A DNA stretch of 58,929 bases from Halomonas sp. 328 (GTDB taxonomy: Bacteria; Pseudomonadota; Gammaproteobacteria; Pseudomonadales; Halomonadaceae): assembly GCF_015645095.1 (NCBI RefSeq), contig NZ_JADOTW010000026.1:1-58929 (forward strand). Reading direction: 5' to 3'. The notes under the pieces were generated by a model. That model ran no database searches. It was not told where the DNA came from and saw only the letters and a program-made list of their open reading frames with translations. Shown here one piece after another: positions 47,832 to 56,552 of this stretch; position 1 is the first letter of the stretch, and each line of letters starts with the position of its first letter. Position numbers and translations under genes: made by a program.

Positions 47832-48449
47832 TCAGCCGGCGGCCTGGCTGACCACCACCATGGCCGGACGGACCAGGCGACCGTTGAGCAGGTAGCCCTT
47901 CTGCATCACGTCCATCACGGTGTTGGGGTCGAGCTCGGGGTTGGGCACCATGGCCATGGCCTCGTGCACCTGCGGGTCGAAGGGCTCGCCGGCGGGCTCC
48001 ACCGCCTCGACACCGAACTTGGCCAGCACGTCGAGCTGCATCTTGAGGGTCATGGCGACGCCTTCGCGGTGGGCCTCGGAGGCCTCCTCGCCCATCGCCT
48101 CCAGGGCCTTCTCCAGGCTGTCCACCACCGGCAGCAGCTCCTTGACGAACTTCTCCAGGGCGAACTTGCGCGCCTTCTCCGCCTCCTGCTCGGCGCGGCG
48201 GCGCACGTTCTGGGCCTCGGCGGCGGCGCGCAGGGCCTGATCCTTGGCCTCGGCCAGGCCCTGCTCCAGTTCCTCGACCCGGGCCGCCAGCACCTCGGCC
48301 TCGGGATTGTCGCTGACCTCGCCCTGGCGCTCGGCCTGCTCGGCGGCCTCGCTGGCGGACTCCACTTCGCCCTCCACGGGCTGCGGCTCGGCGTCCTGTT
48401 CCTGGCGCATCAGCTCTTCATCCAGCGGGGTCTGCGGGTCTCTGGCCAT
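47832..48449 (-). CDS. grpE: Nucleotide exchange factor GrpE
   Basis: GrpE is a dimeric nucleotide exchange factor that releases ADP from DnaK. The 205-residue protein has an acidic N-terminal segment, a long coiled coil ([21 protein letters not shown] followed by [21 protein letters not shown]), and the beta-wing domain with [20 protein letters not shown] and the C-terminal [23 protein letters not shown] precedes the ATG. It starts the grpE-dnaK-dnaJ operon under a sigma-32 promoter. Confidence 0.97.
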   Translation of the reverse strand: MARDPQTPLDEELMRQEQDAEPQPVEGEVESASEAAEQAERQGEVSDNPEAEVLAARVEELEQGLAEAKDQALRAAAEAQNVRRRAEQEAEKARKFALEKFVKELLPVVDSLEKALEAMGEEASEAHREGVAMTLKMQLDVLAKFGVEAVEPAGEPFDPQVHEAMAMVPNPELDPNTVMDVMQKGYLLNGRLVRPAMVVVSQAAG

Positions 48450-48517
48450 GGGATTCTCCTGACATCGTGGCGGCCCGGGGCCACCTCACTAAGGGGTTGA
48501 GCATGAGTTGCCCCCTG

Positions 48518-48545
48518 ATATGGGGATGGTCGCGGCGATCTCAAG
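48518..48545 (-). promoter_or_regulatory. Sigma-32 (RpoH) promoter of grpE-dnaK-dnaJ
   Basis: On the minus strand CTTGAGA (48539-48545), a 13-base spacer and CCCCATAT (48518-48525) give a near-perfect RpoH promoter about 70 bases before the grpE start. Confidence 0.8.
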
Positions 48546-48584
48546 GCATGCCACGGCACGAGCATTGTCGGCGGCCCTGGTCTA

Positions 48585-48612
48585 CTGTATAAAACACTGT
48601 ATAAACGCACAG
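48585..48612 (+). promoter_or_regulatory. LexA (SOS) operator and promoter of recN
   Basis: CTGT-ATAAACGC-ACAG at 48597-48612 is an exact CTGT-N8-ACAG LexA box. A further CTGT half-site at 48585 creates an overlapping degenerate box. TATAAA sequences inside (48588-48593 and 48600-48605) could be the -10. recN is a strongly SOS-controlled gene in many bacteria. Confidence 0.82.
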
Positions 48613-48657
48613 ACTCAATCGCCGGTCCCGCCGCACGACCCAGGGAGGAAATAGGCC

Positions 48658-50337
48658 ATGCTGGTGCAGCTCGCGATCCACGATTACGCCATCGTCGATG
48701 ACCTGGAACTGGACCTGGGCGGCGGCATGACCGCCATTACCGGGGAGACCGGGGCCGGCAAGTCGATCCTGCTGGGTGCCCTGGGCCTGTGCCTGGGCGA
48801 GCGTGCCGATGCCGGCAGCGTGCGCCACGGCGCCGAACGCGCCGACCTCAGTGCCCGCTTCGAGATCGCCGCCCTGCCCGAGGCCCGGGCCTGGCTTGAG
48901 GCCCGGGACCTGCCCACCGACGACTGCCTGCTGCGCCGGGTGGTCACCGCCAACGGCCGCTCCAAGGCGTGGATCAATGGCCAGCCCAGCACCGTGACCG
49001 ACCTGCGCGGCCTCGGCGAGCGCCTGATCCAGGTGCATGGCCAGCACGCCCACCAGGCCTTGCTGCGCGAGGAGACCCACCTCCAGTTGCTGGACGACTT
49101 CGCCGGCCAGGCCGGCGCCGCCGCCGAGCTGGCCGAGACCTTCCGGCAGTGGCAGGCCAGCCGCCGACGCCTCAAGCGACTGGCGGAGAGCGGCGAGGAG
49201 CTGGCCGCCCGCCGCCAGTTGCTGCGCTACCAGGTGGAGGAACTCGACGCCCTGGCCCTGGCCGAGGGTGAGCTGGAGACCCTGGAGCGGGAGCAGGAGA
49301 GCCTGGCCCACGCCGAGGAGAGCCTGCGCGAGGCGCAGTTCGCCGCCCAGTGCTGTGACGATGACGAGGGCGGCGCCCTGGCCATGCTGCACCAGGCGGC
49401 CAGCCGCCTGGGCGTGCTGCCGGGCAGCGATCGCGGCGCCCTGGCCGAGGCCCTGGGGCTGCTCGAGGAGGCGCAGATCCAGGTGAGCGAGGCGAGCCGC
49501 GAGCTGCAGCGCTTCGCCGAGACCACCGAGCTGGACCCGGAGCGCCTGGCCTGGGTGGATGGTCGCCTGGGCGAGGTGCATCGTATCGCCCGCAAGCATC
49601 ACTGCCTGCCGGAGGAGCTGACCGAGCTGCATCAACGCCTGGCCGAGGAGCTGAGCGGCCTGGAGGGCGGCGAAGGCGACCTGGAACAGCTCGCCGAGCA
49701 GGTGGAGACCCTGGGCGAGCAGTGGCGCCAGCAGGCCAAGGCGCTGTCGAAGGCGCGCCGCGAGGCCGCCGGCCGACTGGCCAAGGCGGTCCAGCAGCAG
49801 CTGACCTTCCTGGCCATGGGCAAGGCCCGCTTCGAGGTCCGGGTCGACGACCGGGAGGCCCCCGCCGCCGAGGGCCTGGACCGCATCGCCTTCCTGATCG
49901 CCGCCAACCCCGGGCAGCCGCCTCGTCCCCTGGCCAAGGTGGCCTCCGGCGGCGAGCTGTCGCGGATCAGCCTGGCCATCCAGGTGGTGGCGGCCAGCCA
50001 CTCCACCATCCCCAGCCTGGTCTTCGATGAGGTCGACGTGGGCATCTCCGGGGCCACCGCGGAGATCGTCGGCCAGCTACTCAAGCGCCTGGGCGCCGCC
50101 GGTCAGGTGCTGACCGTGACCCACCTGCCCCAGGTGGCCGCCCAGGCCCACCAGCACCTGCATATCGAGAAGCAGGCCAAGCGCGACACCACCCTGACCC
50201 GCATGGCGCTGCTGGACGGCGCCGGCCGGGTGCGCGAGCTGGCACGGATGCTCGGCGGGGTGAATCTCTCGGACCAGACCCTGGCCCACGCCCGAGAGAT
50301 GCTGGACGCCAGCCAGCGCCCGCATCCCCATCACTGA
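48658..50337 (+). CDS. recN: DNA repair protein RecN
   Basis: RecN is an SMC-like ATPase acting early in double-strand break repair. The 559-residue protein starts MLVQLAIHDYAIVDDLELDLGGG, has the Walker A ITGETGAGKSILLGAL at about residues 22-37, a central coiled-coil region of roughly 300 Leu/Glu/Arg-rich residues, the ABC signature ASGGELSRISLAIQ and Walker B PSLVFDEVDVGISGATA, with H-loop TVTHLPQVAAQA. It is preceded by a LexA box and faces away from grpE. Confidence 0.96.
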   Translation: MLVQLAIHDYAIVDDLELDLGGGMTAITGETGAGKSILLGALGLCLGERADAGSVRHGAERADLSARFEIAALPEARAWLEARDLPTDDCLLRRVVTANGRSKAWINGQPSTVTDLRGLGERLIQVHGQHAHQALLREETHLQLLDDFAGQAGAAAELAETFRQWQASRRRLKRLAESGEELAARRQLLRYQVEELDALALAEGELETLEREQESLAHAEESLREAQFAAQCCDDDEGGALAMLHQAASRLGVLPGSDRGALAEALGLLEEAQIQVSEASRELQRFAETTELDPERLAWVDGRLGEVHRIARKHHCLPEELTELHQRLAEELSGLEGGEGDLEQLAEQVETLGEQWRQQAKALSKARREAAGRLAKAVQQQLTFLAMGKARFEVRVDDREAPAAEGLDRIAFLIAANPGQPPRPLAKVASGGELSRISLAIQVVAASHSTIPSLVFDEVDVGISGATAEIVGQLLKRLGAAGQVLTVTHLPQVAAQAHQHLHIEKQAKRDTTLTRMALLDGAGRVRELARMLGGVNLSDQTLAHAREMLDASQRPHPHH

Positions 50338-50421
50338 AGCCACACCGCCAAGCCCCGGCCCAAACGCACTCGGCCCCGATCAAGGATCGGGGCCGAGCGA
50401 TATCAGGGCGAGGCGTTCCGC

Positions 50422-50865
50422 TTACTTCTTCTGGATGCCTTCCTGACGGGTCGCCTTGGAGCCCTTGGGACGCACATAGAGCACCAGGGCATGGTCGACG
50501 AGCTCGAAACCGTGCTCCTCGGCGATCTCCTGCTGACGGCGCTCGATGGTCTCGTCATAGAACTCGATGATCTCGCCGCTCTCCAGGCACACCATGTGGT
50601 CATGGTGCTCGTCATGGGAGAGCTCGAAGACGGCGTGGCCGCCATCGAAGTTGTGACGCATCACCAGGCCGGCGGACTCGAACTGGGTCAGCACCCGGTA
50701 GACGGTGGCGAGACCCACGTCCTCTCCGGCGTCCAACAGGGCTTTATAGACGTCCTCGGCACTCAGGTGGCGGTCGGTGGAGCTCTCGAGGATCTGCAGG
50801 ATCTTGACGCGCGGCAGGGTCACCTTGAGCCCGGCCTTGCGCAATTCATGGTTCTGGTCGGCCAT
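50422..50865 (-). CDS. fur: Ferric uptake regulator Fur
   Basis: Fur is the Fe2+-dependent repressor of iron acquisition. The start MADQNHELRKAGLKVTLPRVKIL gives 147 residues; the frame is open upstream, but only this start matches the family. The winged helix contains HLSAEDVYKALLDAGEDVGLATVYR, and the metal sites are in HDEHHDHMVCL and the later H/E residues. The CxxC pair of E. coli Fur is reduced to CLES, so the structural zinc site is absent or altered, as in Pseudomonas Fur. It is divergent from bamE, a common arrangement. Confidence 0.95.
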   Translation of the reverse strand: MADQNHELRKAGLKVTLPRVKILQILESSTDRHLSAEDVYKALLDAGEDVGLATVYRVLTQFESAGLVMRHNFDGGHAVFELSHDEHHDHMVCLESGEIIEFYDETIERRQQEIAEEHGFELVDHALVLYVRPKGSKATRQEGIQKK

Positions 50866-50937
50866 GGTTGCTCTTCGCAGTAAGGTGTAGGGTCGGGTAT
50901 GATCGACCAACTCAACGATAGTGAAGAACAGACGCAA

Positions 50938-51348
50938 ATGCAAAAGCTGATTAAAACAGTCACCCTTTCCGTCGCCCTGACCCTGGTCAGCGGCTGCAGC
51001 TATTTCGGCGTCTACAAGCGCGACCTGCCCCAGGGCAACCTGGTGGAACAGAGCGCCGTGGAGCAGCTGCAACCGGGCATGAGCCGCAACCAGGTGCGTC
51101 AGTTGATGGGCAGCCCGCTGCTCGAGGCCCCCTTCGACAGCAACCAGTGGGACTATGTCTATCGTCTCGACAAGGCCTATGGCGGCATCGAGCAGCGCCG
51201 GGTCACCCTGACCTTCGCCGGGGACCGCCTGGTCGACGTGGCGACCCAAGGGGATCTGTCCGGCGAGCTGCCGCTACCCAGCGCCGAAGGCGCCGGCCCC
51301 GCCAGCGAAGGCGGCGAGCCGGGGCAGGCGGTCATGCCCATCCAGTAA
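50938..51348 (+). CDS. bamE: Outer-membrane assembly lipoprotein BamE
   Basis: BamE (SmpA/OmlA) is a small lipoprotein of the BAM complex that binds BamD and phosphatidylglycerol. From the ATG at 50938 it has 136 residues: a signal peptide ending in the lipobox LVSGC, then the conserved VYKRDLPQGNLVEQ, LQPGMSRNQVRQLMGSPLLE and WDYVYRLDK. A TATGAT at 50898 is a candidate -10. A low-complexity Gly/Glu/Ala tail is dispensable-looking. BamD is in the same window, 40 kb away. Confidence 0.92.
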   Translation: MQKLIKTVTLSVALTLVSGCSYFGVYKRDLPQGNLVEQSAVEQLQPGMSRNQVRQLMGSPLLEAPFDSNQWDYVYRLDKAYGGIEQRRVTLTFAGDRLVDVATQGDLSGELPLPSAEGAGPASEGGEPGQAVMPIQ

Positions 51349-51353
51349 GGTCG

Positions 51354-51656
51354 CTACCCCTCGGCGGCTCGCCGGCGGCGGGCCGCCTTGGGATCGATCA
51401 ACAGGGGGCGGTAGATCTCGACCCGATCGCCCGCGCGCAGGGCGTGGGCTTCGGGATCTCGAAGTGCCTTGCCGAAGATCCCCAGGGGCGCCGCCTCGAA
51501 GGTCTCGGCGGGCAGCTCGGGAAACTGCTCCTGGATCCGCGACAGCCGTACCGCCTGCCGCGGCGTGGTGCCCGGGGCCACGTCCAGGGTGACGATGCGC
51601 TGCTTCTCCGGTAGCGCGAAGGCCACCTCCACCGTCAGGGGCTCAGTAGCGGCCAT
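51354..51656 (-). CDS. rnfH: RnfH-family ubiquitin-like protein
   Basis: This 100-residue beta-grasp protein of the RnfH (RatB) family has VEVAFALPEKQRIVTLDVAPGTTPRQAVRLS and LGIFGKALRDPEAHALRAGDRVEIYRPLLIDPKAARRRRA, the typical C-terminal motif. Function is unclear; in some bacteria it is near rnf genes, but here it is with ratA. It overlaps the end of ratA by 14 bases and converges on bamE with only five bases between stops. Confidence 0.92.
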   Translation of the reverse strand: MAATEPLTVEVAFALPEKQRIVTLDVAPGTTPRQAVRLSRIQEQFPELPAETFEAAPLGIFGKALRDPEAHALRAGDRVEIYRPLLIDPKAARRRRAAEG

Positions 51657-52080
51657 AGAGGTCGTCGGCGCGACGGGTGAAGGAGTCCACCAGCTGGCCG
51701 GCCACCTGCTGGAAGAGCCGTCCGAAGGCCATGCCCAGCAGGCGACTGGCGAATTCGAACTCCAGTTCCAGGCTCACCTTGCAGGCATCCTCCCCCATCG
51801 GCGTGAACAGCCAGCGCCCCTGCAGGCGGCGAAAGGGCCCATGCACCAGGGAGAGCTCGATGCGCTCCGGGGCATGCAGGTCGTTGCGGGTGGTGAAGCT
51901 CTGTTCGATCCCCGCCTTGGCCAGGGTCAGCTCCCCCACCAGGTGAGCGTCGTCCTGCTCGAGCAGCCGGGCACGTCGGCACCCCGGCAGGAACTCCGGA
52001 TAGCGTTCGAAATCGTTGACCAGATCGAACATGGCCTGGGGGGAATGCCGCACGAGGGCGGACCGATTGACCGTTGGCAT
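51643..52080 (-). CDS. ratA: RatA / COQ10-like START-domain protein
   Basis: This 145-residue polyketide-cyclase/START fold protein has MPTVNRSALVRHSPQAMFDLVNDFERYPEFLPGCRRARL and the GPFRRLQGRWLFTPMGEDACKVSLELEFEFASRLLGMAFGRLF helix region. E. coli RatA was described as blocking 70S association, while the mitochondrial homologue Coq10 binds ubiquinone; the lipid-binding role may be the conserved one. It is adjacent to smpB-ssrA (divergent), as in E. coli, and overlaps rnfH. Confidence 0.93.
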   Translation of the reverse strand: MPTVNRSALVRHSPQAMFDLVNDFERYPEFLPGCRRARLLEQDDAHLVGELTLAKAGIEQSFTTRNDLHAPERIELSLVHGPFRRLQGRWLFTPMGEDACKVSLELEFEFASRLLGMAFGRLFQQVAGQLVDSFTRRADDLYGRY

Positions 52081-52202
52081 CTACCTCTCCGCTGACTTTA
52101 CAGGGCCCTGGGCGTATCATGAGCGGTTGTTTTCACGAATGGTATCACGCTTGCCCCCGTATCGGAGGGGCCAGCCAACGCTAGATCACGACGCGAGGTT
52201 CC

Positions 52203-52691
52203 ATGGCCAAGAAAGGCAAGGGCAAGGGCCCCGGCAGCAATGTCATCGCCCAGAACAAGAAGGCGCGCTTCGAATACCACATTGACGAGACCTTCGAGGC
52301 GGGCCTGGTGCTCTCCGGCTGGGAGGTGAAGAGCCTGCGTGCCGGCAAGGGCCAGCTCACCGACACCTATATCCTGGTGCGGCGCGGCGAGGCCTGGCTG
52401 ATGGGCTGCCATATCACCCCGCTGAACACCGCCAGCACCCACGAGATCGCCGACCCCACGCGGACCCGCAAGCTGCTGCTGCACAAGAAGGAGATCGCCA
52501 AGATCTTCTCGCGCACCCAGGACAAGGGCCATACCTGCGTCCCCCTCAAGCTCTACTGGAAGGGCAGCCGGGTGAAGTGCGAGCTGGCCCTGGTGACCGG
52601 CAAGAAGCTCCACGACAAGCGGGCCACCGAGAAGGATCGCGACTGGAATCGCCAGAAGAGTCGCATCATGCGGGAACACGCCAAGGCCTAG
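52203..52691 (+). CDS. smpB: SsrA-binding protein SmpB
   Basis: SmpB brings tmRNA to stalled ribosomes for trans-translation. The 162-residue protein begins with a Lys/Gly-rich tail ([45 protein letters not shown]), has the beta-barrel core with [11 protein letters not shown], and ends in the basic tail [18 protein letters not shown] that mimics a codon-anticodon helix. It lies 41 bases before ssrA, so the partners are encoded together. Confidence 0.98.
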   Translation: MAKKGKGKGPGSNVIAQNKKARFEYHIDETFEAGLVLSGWEVKSLRAGKGQLTDTYILVRRGEAWLMGCHITPLNTASTHEIADPTRTRKLLLHKKEIAKIFSRTQDKGHTCVPLKLYWKGSRVKCELALVTGKKLHDKRATEKDRDWNRQKSRIMREHAKA

Positions 52692-52732
52692 GCTGTCATA
52701 ACCTCGGGCAAGCTGATAGAATGCCCAGCTAT

Positions 52733-53112
52733 GGGGGCGACATGGCTTCGACGCCGGTGGCAACCCTTGAGGTGCATGCCGAGAGCGTGATGTATCTCGT
52801 AAATCCAACATCACGATTAAATAGTCGCAAACGACGAAAACTACGCTCAGGGCGCGCTGGCAGCTTAAACGCTGTTAGCTTCTTGTCCGGCCCCAACGCG
52901 ATGTGCCCATTCATCGCCGCGGGGATACGAGCCAAGACTGATGGGATCGCGTCCGGTGGCGTCTTCACGCCGGTCGTTAAACTCTCGAAGAATCGCGCGT
53001 CTGGATCCTGCTCGTCGGAGCCAGCCGTGTTAAATCAAAAGACGAAACTAAGCATGTAGAGCTGATAGGCGAGTGCCGGCGGACGCGGGTTCGATCCCCG
53101 CCGCCTCCACCA
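52733..53112 (+). ncRNA. ssrA: tmRNA (ssrA)
   Basis: This 380-base transfer-messenger RNA has 5' GGGGGCG pairing with 3' CGCCTCC, followed by ACCA; the T-arm is GCGGG-TTCGATC-CCCGC. The tag frame at 52827-52868 encodes ANDENYAQGALAA and a TAA stop. A one-piece form is clear because the ends lie in normal order. No integrase or attachment-site duplication follows the 3' end, although this gene is a frequent island target. Confidence 0.97.
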
Positions 53113-53121
53113 CTTGAAGAC

Positions 53122-53144
53122 AGGGCCACCCTCGCGGTGGCCCT
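53122..53144. terminator. Terminator after ssrA
   Basis: AGGGCCACC-CTCGC-GGTGGCCCT followed by TGTCGTTT, ten bases after the tmRNA 3' end. It can also serve the convergent crcB genes. Confidence 0.75.
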
Positions 53145-53159
53145 TGTCGTTTCTGGCCC

Positions 53160-53558
53160 CTACGCCCGAGCCCAGTGCGCCTTGAGCCGCTCGCCGAGAA
53201 CGATACCGCCCCAGGCGCCGAGCAGCCAGAGTGCCACCGAGGCCCCCAGATAGCCCAATGCCATGGACGACAAGCCGGCCTCCCAGAGCCGCAGGGTTTC
53301 CAGGCTAAAGAGCGAGAAGGTGGTAAAGCCACCGCAGACGCCGGCCAGCCAGAAGTGCTGGGCCACCGGCGAGAGGCTCCAGCGCCCCGGCACCCGGGCC
53401 AGGGTGGCGATCCCTCCCATGGCGAAGGCGCCCAGGCCGTTGGCCAGCAGGGTCGCCCAGGGAAAGGTCGCCCCCCACAGCGCCAGGGCAAGGCCGTAGC
53501 GCAGCAAAGCGCCCAGGCCACTGCCCGCCCCCGCCGCCAGATAGAGCCGCCACCTCAT
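53160..53558 (-). CDS. crcB: Fluoride channel FluC/CrcB (downstream copy)
   Basis: This 132-residue four-helix membrane protein exports fluoride. GAGSGLGALLRYGL, the pore motif FPWATLLANGLGAFAMG (Asn in ANGLGAF), and GFTTFSLFSLETLRLWEAG, which holds the Phe/Thr/Ser ion-lining residues, are as in the family. Its ATG overlaps the stop of the upstream crcB copy by four bases (ATGA), strongly coupling the pair. Two unequal halves side by side raise the possibility of a heterodimer. Confidence 0.92.
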   Translation of the reverse strand: MRWRLYLAAGAGSGLGALLRYGLALALWGATFPWATLLANGLGAFAMGGIATLARVPGRWSLSPVAQHFWLAGVCGGFTTFSLFSLETLRLWEAGLSSMALGYLGASVALWLLGAWGGIVLGERLKAHWARA

Positions 53559-53926
53559 AAGACACCACCTAGTCCATGGCCCAGCGCCATGGCGGCCAGC
53601 CCCAGCCCCAGGGTCAGTGCCAGGTTGAGCCAGCCCAGGGCGGGGCGGGGTCCGCGCAGCAGGGTCAGGGTCTGGTAGGCGAAGGAGGAGACGGTGGTGA
53701 AGCTGCCCAGCAGGCCGACGGCCGCCAGTGCCCAGAACGCGCCTGGCATGACGCCCCGGGCGGCGATCACGCCGAGCGCCAGGGCGCCGAGCAGATTGAC
53801 CGCGAGGGTCCCCCAAGGAAAGTCGCTGGGCGCACGACGCCCCACCCACTGCCCCAGCCAGACGCGCCCCATGCCCCCCAAGGCGCCACCCAGCACCACC
53901 AGCACCATGCCCTGCGCAATGCTCAT
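53555..53926 (-). CDS. crcB: Fluoride channel FluC/CrcB (upstream copy)
   Basis: This 123-residue FluC paralogue has VLGGALGGMGRVWLGQWVG, FPWGTLAVNLLGALALG and GLLGSFTTVSSFAYQTLTLL, so both signature loops are present. It differs clearly from the downstream copy, so the pair is an old duplication. No fluoride riboswitch consensus was found in the 150 bases upstream, which instead contain a GC-rich hairpin (CGCCACCC...GGGTGGCG). Confidence 0.9.
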   Translation of the reverse strand: MSIAQGMVLVVLGGALGGMGRVWLGQWVGRRAPSDFPWGTLAVNLLGALALGVIAARGVMPGAFWALAAVGLLGSFTTVSSFAYQTLTLLRGPRPALGWLNLALTLGLGLAAMALGHGLGGVL

Positions 53927-54173
53927 CCCGACGCTCCCGTCTCCCGAGGAGGCCCCATGCTACTCGCGCCACCAGGGAAAGCGCCACCCGCGGGGGTGGC
54001 GAAGGGGGCGCCTCGCTTGCCGAGGAAAGCGGATGAGACCGAGTCCAGGCGCCCGGACAGAAACCGTTAGCCACCGACCGGGTTGTGCCGCCGGACGGGG
54101 CACGCCAAGATAGTCAAACGCTCGTCCCGGCGAGCCTTACCGCACCCACCCACGCTTACACATGGAGGCAAGC

Positions 54174-56477
54174 GTGCCGATACCGCGTCGAATAGGCCTG
54201 CTGGCCTGGCTGATGGTCGTGCTGATGACCCTCGGCCTGCCGGCCCTGGCCCAGCAAGAGCCCCCGACCCCCTACGCTACCCTGGCCGACCTGCTGGAAA
54301 ACGAGCAGAGTCGCGGTGAACTGATTACCCAACTGCGCGAGCTGGCCGGGGGCGAGGGCACCACGGCTGCCGCCGAGGCACCCGCCGCGACCGCCGAGCC
54401 TACCCTGGCCCGGCGCCTCGCGGAGACCACCAGCCAGATCGCCGGCGACCTGGGCAACCAGTTCGGCCAAGTGGTAACGACGCTGAGCGACCTGGCCACC
54501 GGCCATGCCGAGGCGCCCATCGACATGGGGGCGGTGCTCTCCGCCACCCTCAACCTGGTGCTGGTGATCCTCGCCACCCTGGTACTCTTCTTCGGCTTCC
54601 GGCGCCTGGCCCGGGGCGGCTTCACCCGCATCAGCCAGTGGTCCCAGGCCGGCAGCGGCCTGACCCCGGTGCTGCGTCTGATGGTCGCGGTGGCGGTGGC
54701 CGCGGCCCTCGATGTGCTGGTGGTGGCCCTGGCCTACCTGGGCGGCAACCTGATCGCCACCTTCCTGATCGGCGAGGCCGGCGAGCTCTCCACCCGGGCC
54801 TCGCTGTTCCTCAACGCCTTCCTGGTGATCGAGCTGCTCAAGGCGGCCCTGCGCATGCTCTTCGCCTCCCGCTATGAAGGGCTGCGCCTGCTGCCGATCT
54901 CCGCCGCCGAGGCCTCCTACTGGAATCGCTGGATCGCCCGACTGATCGGCCTGGCGGGCTACGGCCTGCTGGTGGCGGTGCCGCTGATCAACGTCTACCT
55001 GGCGCCGGCCCTGGGCCAGGCCTTCGGCACCCTGATCATGCTCGGCGCCTTCGTCTATGCGGTGGCGGTGGTGCTCAAGAACCGCATCAAGCTGCGCGAC
55101 GCCCTCGAGGCGGCCGCGGAGCGCTCCAGCTTCGCCGCCACCCGGATCTCCCTGGGGCTCTTCGCCCGCACCTGGCATCTCCTGGCGATCCTCTATTTCG
55201 TGGTGGTGGTGCTGCTGACCCTGCTGCGCCCGGAGGATGCCCTGCCCTTCGTGCTGATCGCCACCCTCAAGACCCTGGTGATCGCCGGGCTCGGCATGCT
55301 GCTCTCCAGCCTGCTGACCCAGACCATCGGTCGCCATATCACCCTCTCGGAGGAGTTGCGCCACAAGCTGCCGCTGCTCGAGGCCCGCCTCAACGCCTAT
55401 GTGCCCAACGCCCTGCGGGCGATACGCGCGGTGATCCTGGTGGCGGTGATCCTGCTGGTGCTGAATGCCTGGGGCGCCTTCGACCTGGCCGCCTGGTACG
55501 CCTCCGAGGCGGGCCGTACCCTGACGGGACGCCTGATCAGCGTGGCGGTGATCCTCACCGTGGCCGCCGGCGTCTGGCTGGCCCTGGCGAGCCTGATCGA
55601 GCACCGCCTCAACCCGGAGACCGGCAGCGGCGAGCCCTCGGCCCGCGCCAAGACCCTGCTGGCCCTGTTCCGCAATGCGCTGGCCATCGCCCTGATCACC
55701 ATCACCGTGATGATCGTGCTGGCCGAGATCGGCATCAATATCGGCCCGCTGATCGCCGGTGCCGGTGTGCTGGGCCTGGCCATCGGTTTCGGTGCCCAGA
55801 AGCTGGTGCAGGACATCATCACCGGCATCTTCATCCAGGTGGAGAACGCCATGAATACCGGTGACGTGGTCACGGTGGGCGGCATCACCGGTACCGCCGA
55901 GCGCCTGAGCATCCGCTCGGTGGGCATCCGCGACCTCAACGGTACCTACCATATCGTGCCCTTCTCCAGCGTCGACACCGTCTCCAACTACATGCGCGAG
56001 TTCGGCTACCACGTGGGCGAGTACGGCATCGCCTATCGGGAGAGCATCGACGAGGCGATCGTGGTGCTGCGCGAGGCCTTCGACGAGCTGGCGGCCAGCG
56101 AGGATCACCGCATGAATATCCTCGCTCCCCTGGAGGTCTCCGGGGTCACCGGCCTCGGCGACAGCTCGGTGAACATCCGCGTGCGCATCAAGACCACCCC
56201 GGGCACCCAGTGGGCCACCGGCCGCGCCTTCAACCGCCTGGTCAAGATCCACTTCGACGCCAAGGGCATCGAGATTCCCTTCCCGCACACCACCCTCTAC
56301 TTCGGGGTCGGCAAGGAGGGCGAGGCGCCACCGGCCAACCTGCGCCTGATGAAGCAGAATTTCGATATCGATGGCCGCCCCGGCGGCCAGCCCAGCGCCG
56401 ACCAGGCTCGGCTCGGGGAGCACGACCCTCGGGCCAGGCCCAACCCCAAGCCGGGGGAGGACTACGACGACGACTAG
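54174..56477 (+). CDS. Large MscS-family mechanosensitive channel
   Basis: I start it at the GTG at 54174, five bases after GGAGG, giving 767 residues (an ATG at 54162 lacks a ribosome-binding site). A signal peptide (LLAWLMVVLMTLGLPALAQQ) precedes a periplasmic part of about 90 residues, then many membrane segments. The pore helix and beta domain are at INIGPLIAGAGVLGLAIGFGAQKLVQDIITGIFIQVE and GDVVTVGGITGTAERLSIRS. Length and layout recall YbiO-type channels. Such channels release solutes on hypo-osmotic shock. The C-terminus is charged (PKPGEDYDDD). Confidence 0.88.
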   Translation: MPIPRRIGLLAWLMVVLMTLGLPALAQQEPPTPYATLADLLENEQSRGELITQLRELAGGEGTTAAAEAPAATAEPTLARRLAETTSQIAGDLGNQFGQVVTTLSDLATGHAEAPIDMGAVLSATLNLVLVILATLVLFFGFRRLARGGFTRISQWSQAGSGLTPVLRLMVAVAVAAALDVLVVALAYLGGNLIATFLIGEAGELSTRASLFLNAFLVIELLKAALRMLFASRYEGLRLLPISAAEASYWNRWIARLIGLAGYGLLVAVPLINVYLAPALGQAFGTLIMLGAFVYAVAVVLKNRIKLRDALEAAAERSSFAATRISLGLFARTWHLLAILYFVVVVLLTLLRPEDALPFVLIATLKTLVIAGLGMLLSSLLTQTIGRHITLSEELRHKLPLLEARLNAYVPNALRAIRAVILVAVILLVLNAWGAFDLAAWYASEAGRTLTGRLISVAVILTVAAGVWLALASLIEHRLNPETGSGEPSARAKTLLALFRNALAIALITITVMIVLAEIGINIGPLIAGAGVLGLAIGFGAQKLVQDIITGIFIQVENAMNTGDVVTVGGITGTAERLSIRSVGIRDLNGTYHIVPFSSVDTVSNYMREFGYHVGEYGIAYRESIDEAIVVLREAFDELAASEDHRMNILAPLEVSGVTGLGDSSVNIRVRIKTTPGTQWATGRAFNRLVKIHFDAKGIEIPFPHTTLYFGVGKEGEAPPANLRLMKQNFDIDGRPGGQPSADQARLGEHDPRARPNPKPGEDYDDD

Positions 56478-56493
56478 GGCTCTGGCCTGCCAG

Positions 56494-56533
56494 AACGCCA
56501 CGGGGGCGGCCGAAAGGCCGCCCCCGTGGCGTT
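56494..56533. terminator. Bidirectional terminator between the mscS-family gene and the purine permease gene
   Basis: An 18-bp stem, starting AACGCCACGGGGGCGG, with a GAAA-type loop lies between the convergent genes; AA/TT at the stem base gives short U-runs both ways. Confidence 0.8.
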
Positions 56534-56552
56534 TACGGATGCGCAGGCGTCG

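Noticed and set aside
52733-53160. Possible genomic island attached to ssrA
   Set aside because: No integrase, no duplicated tmRNA 3' end and no cargo genes follow; the next genes are crcB copies.
53927-54080. Possible fluoride riboswitch upstream of the crcB pair
   Set aside because: The conserved GATG...pseudoknot and CTGATG-type segments are absent; only a simple GC hairpin is visible.
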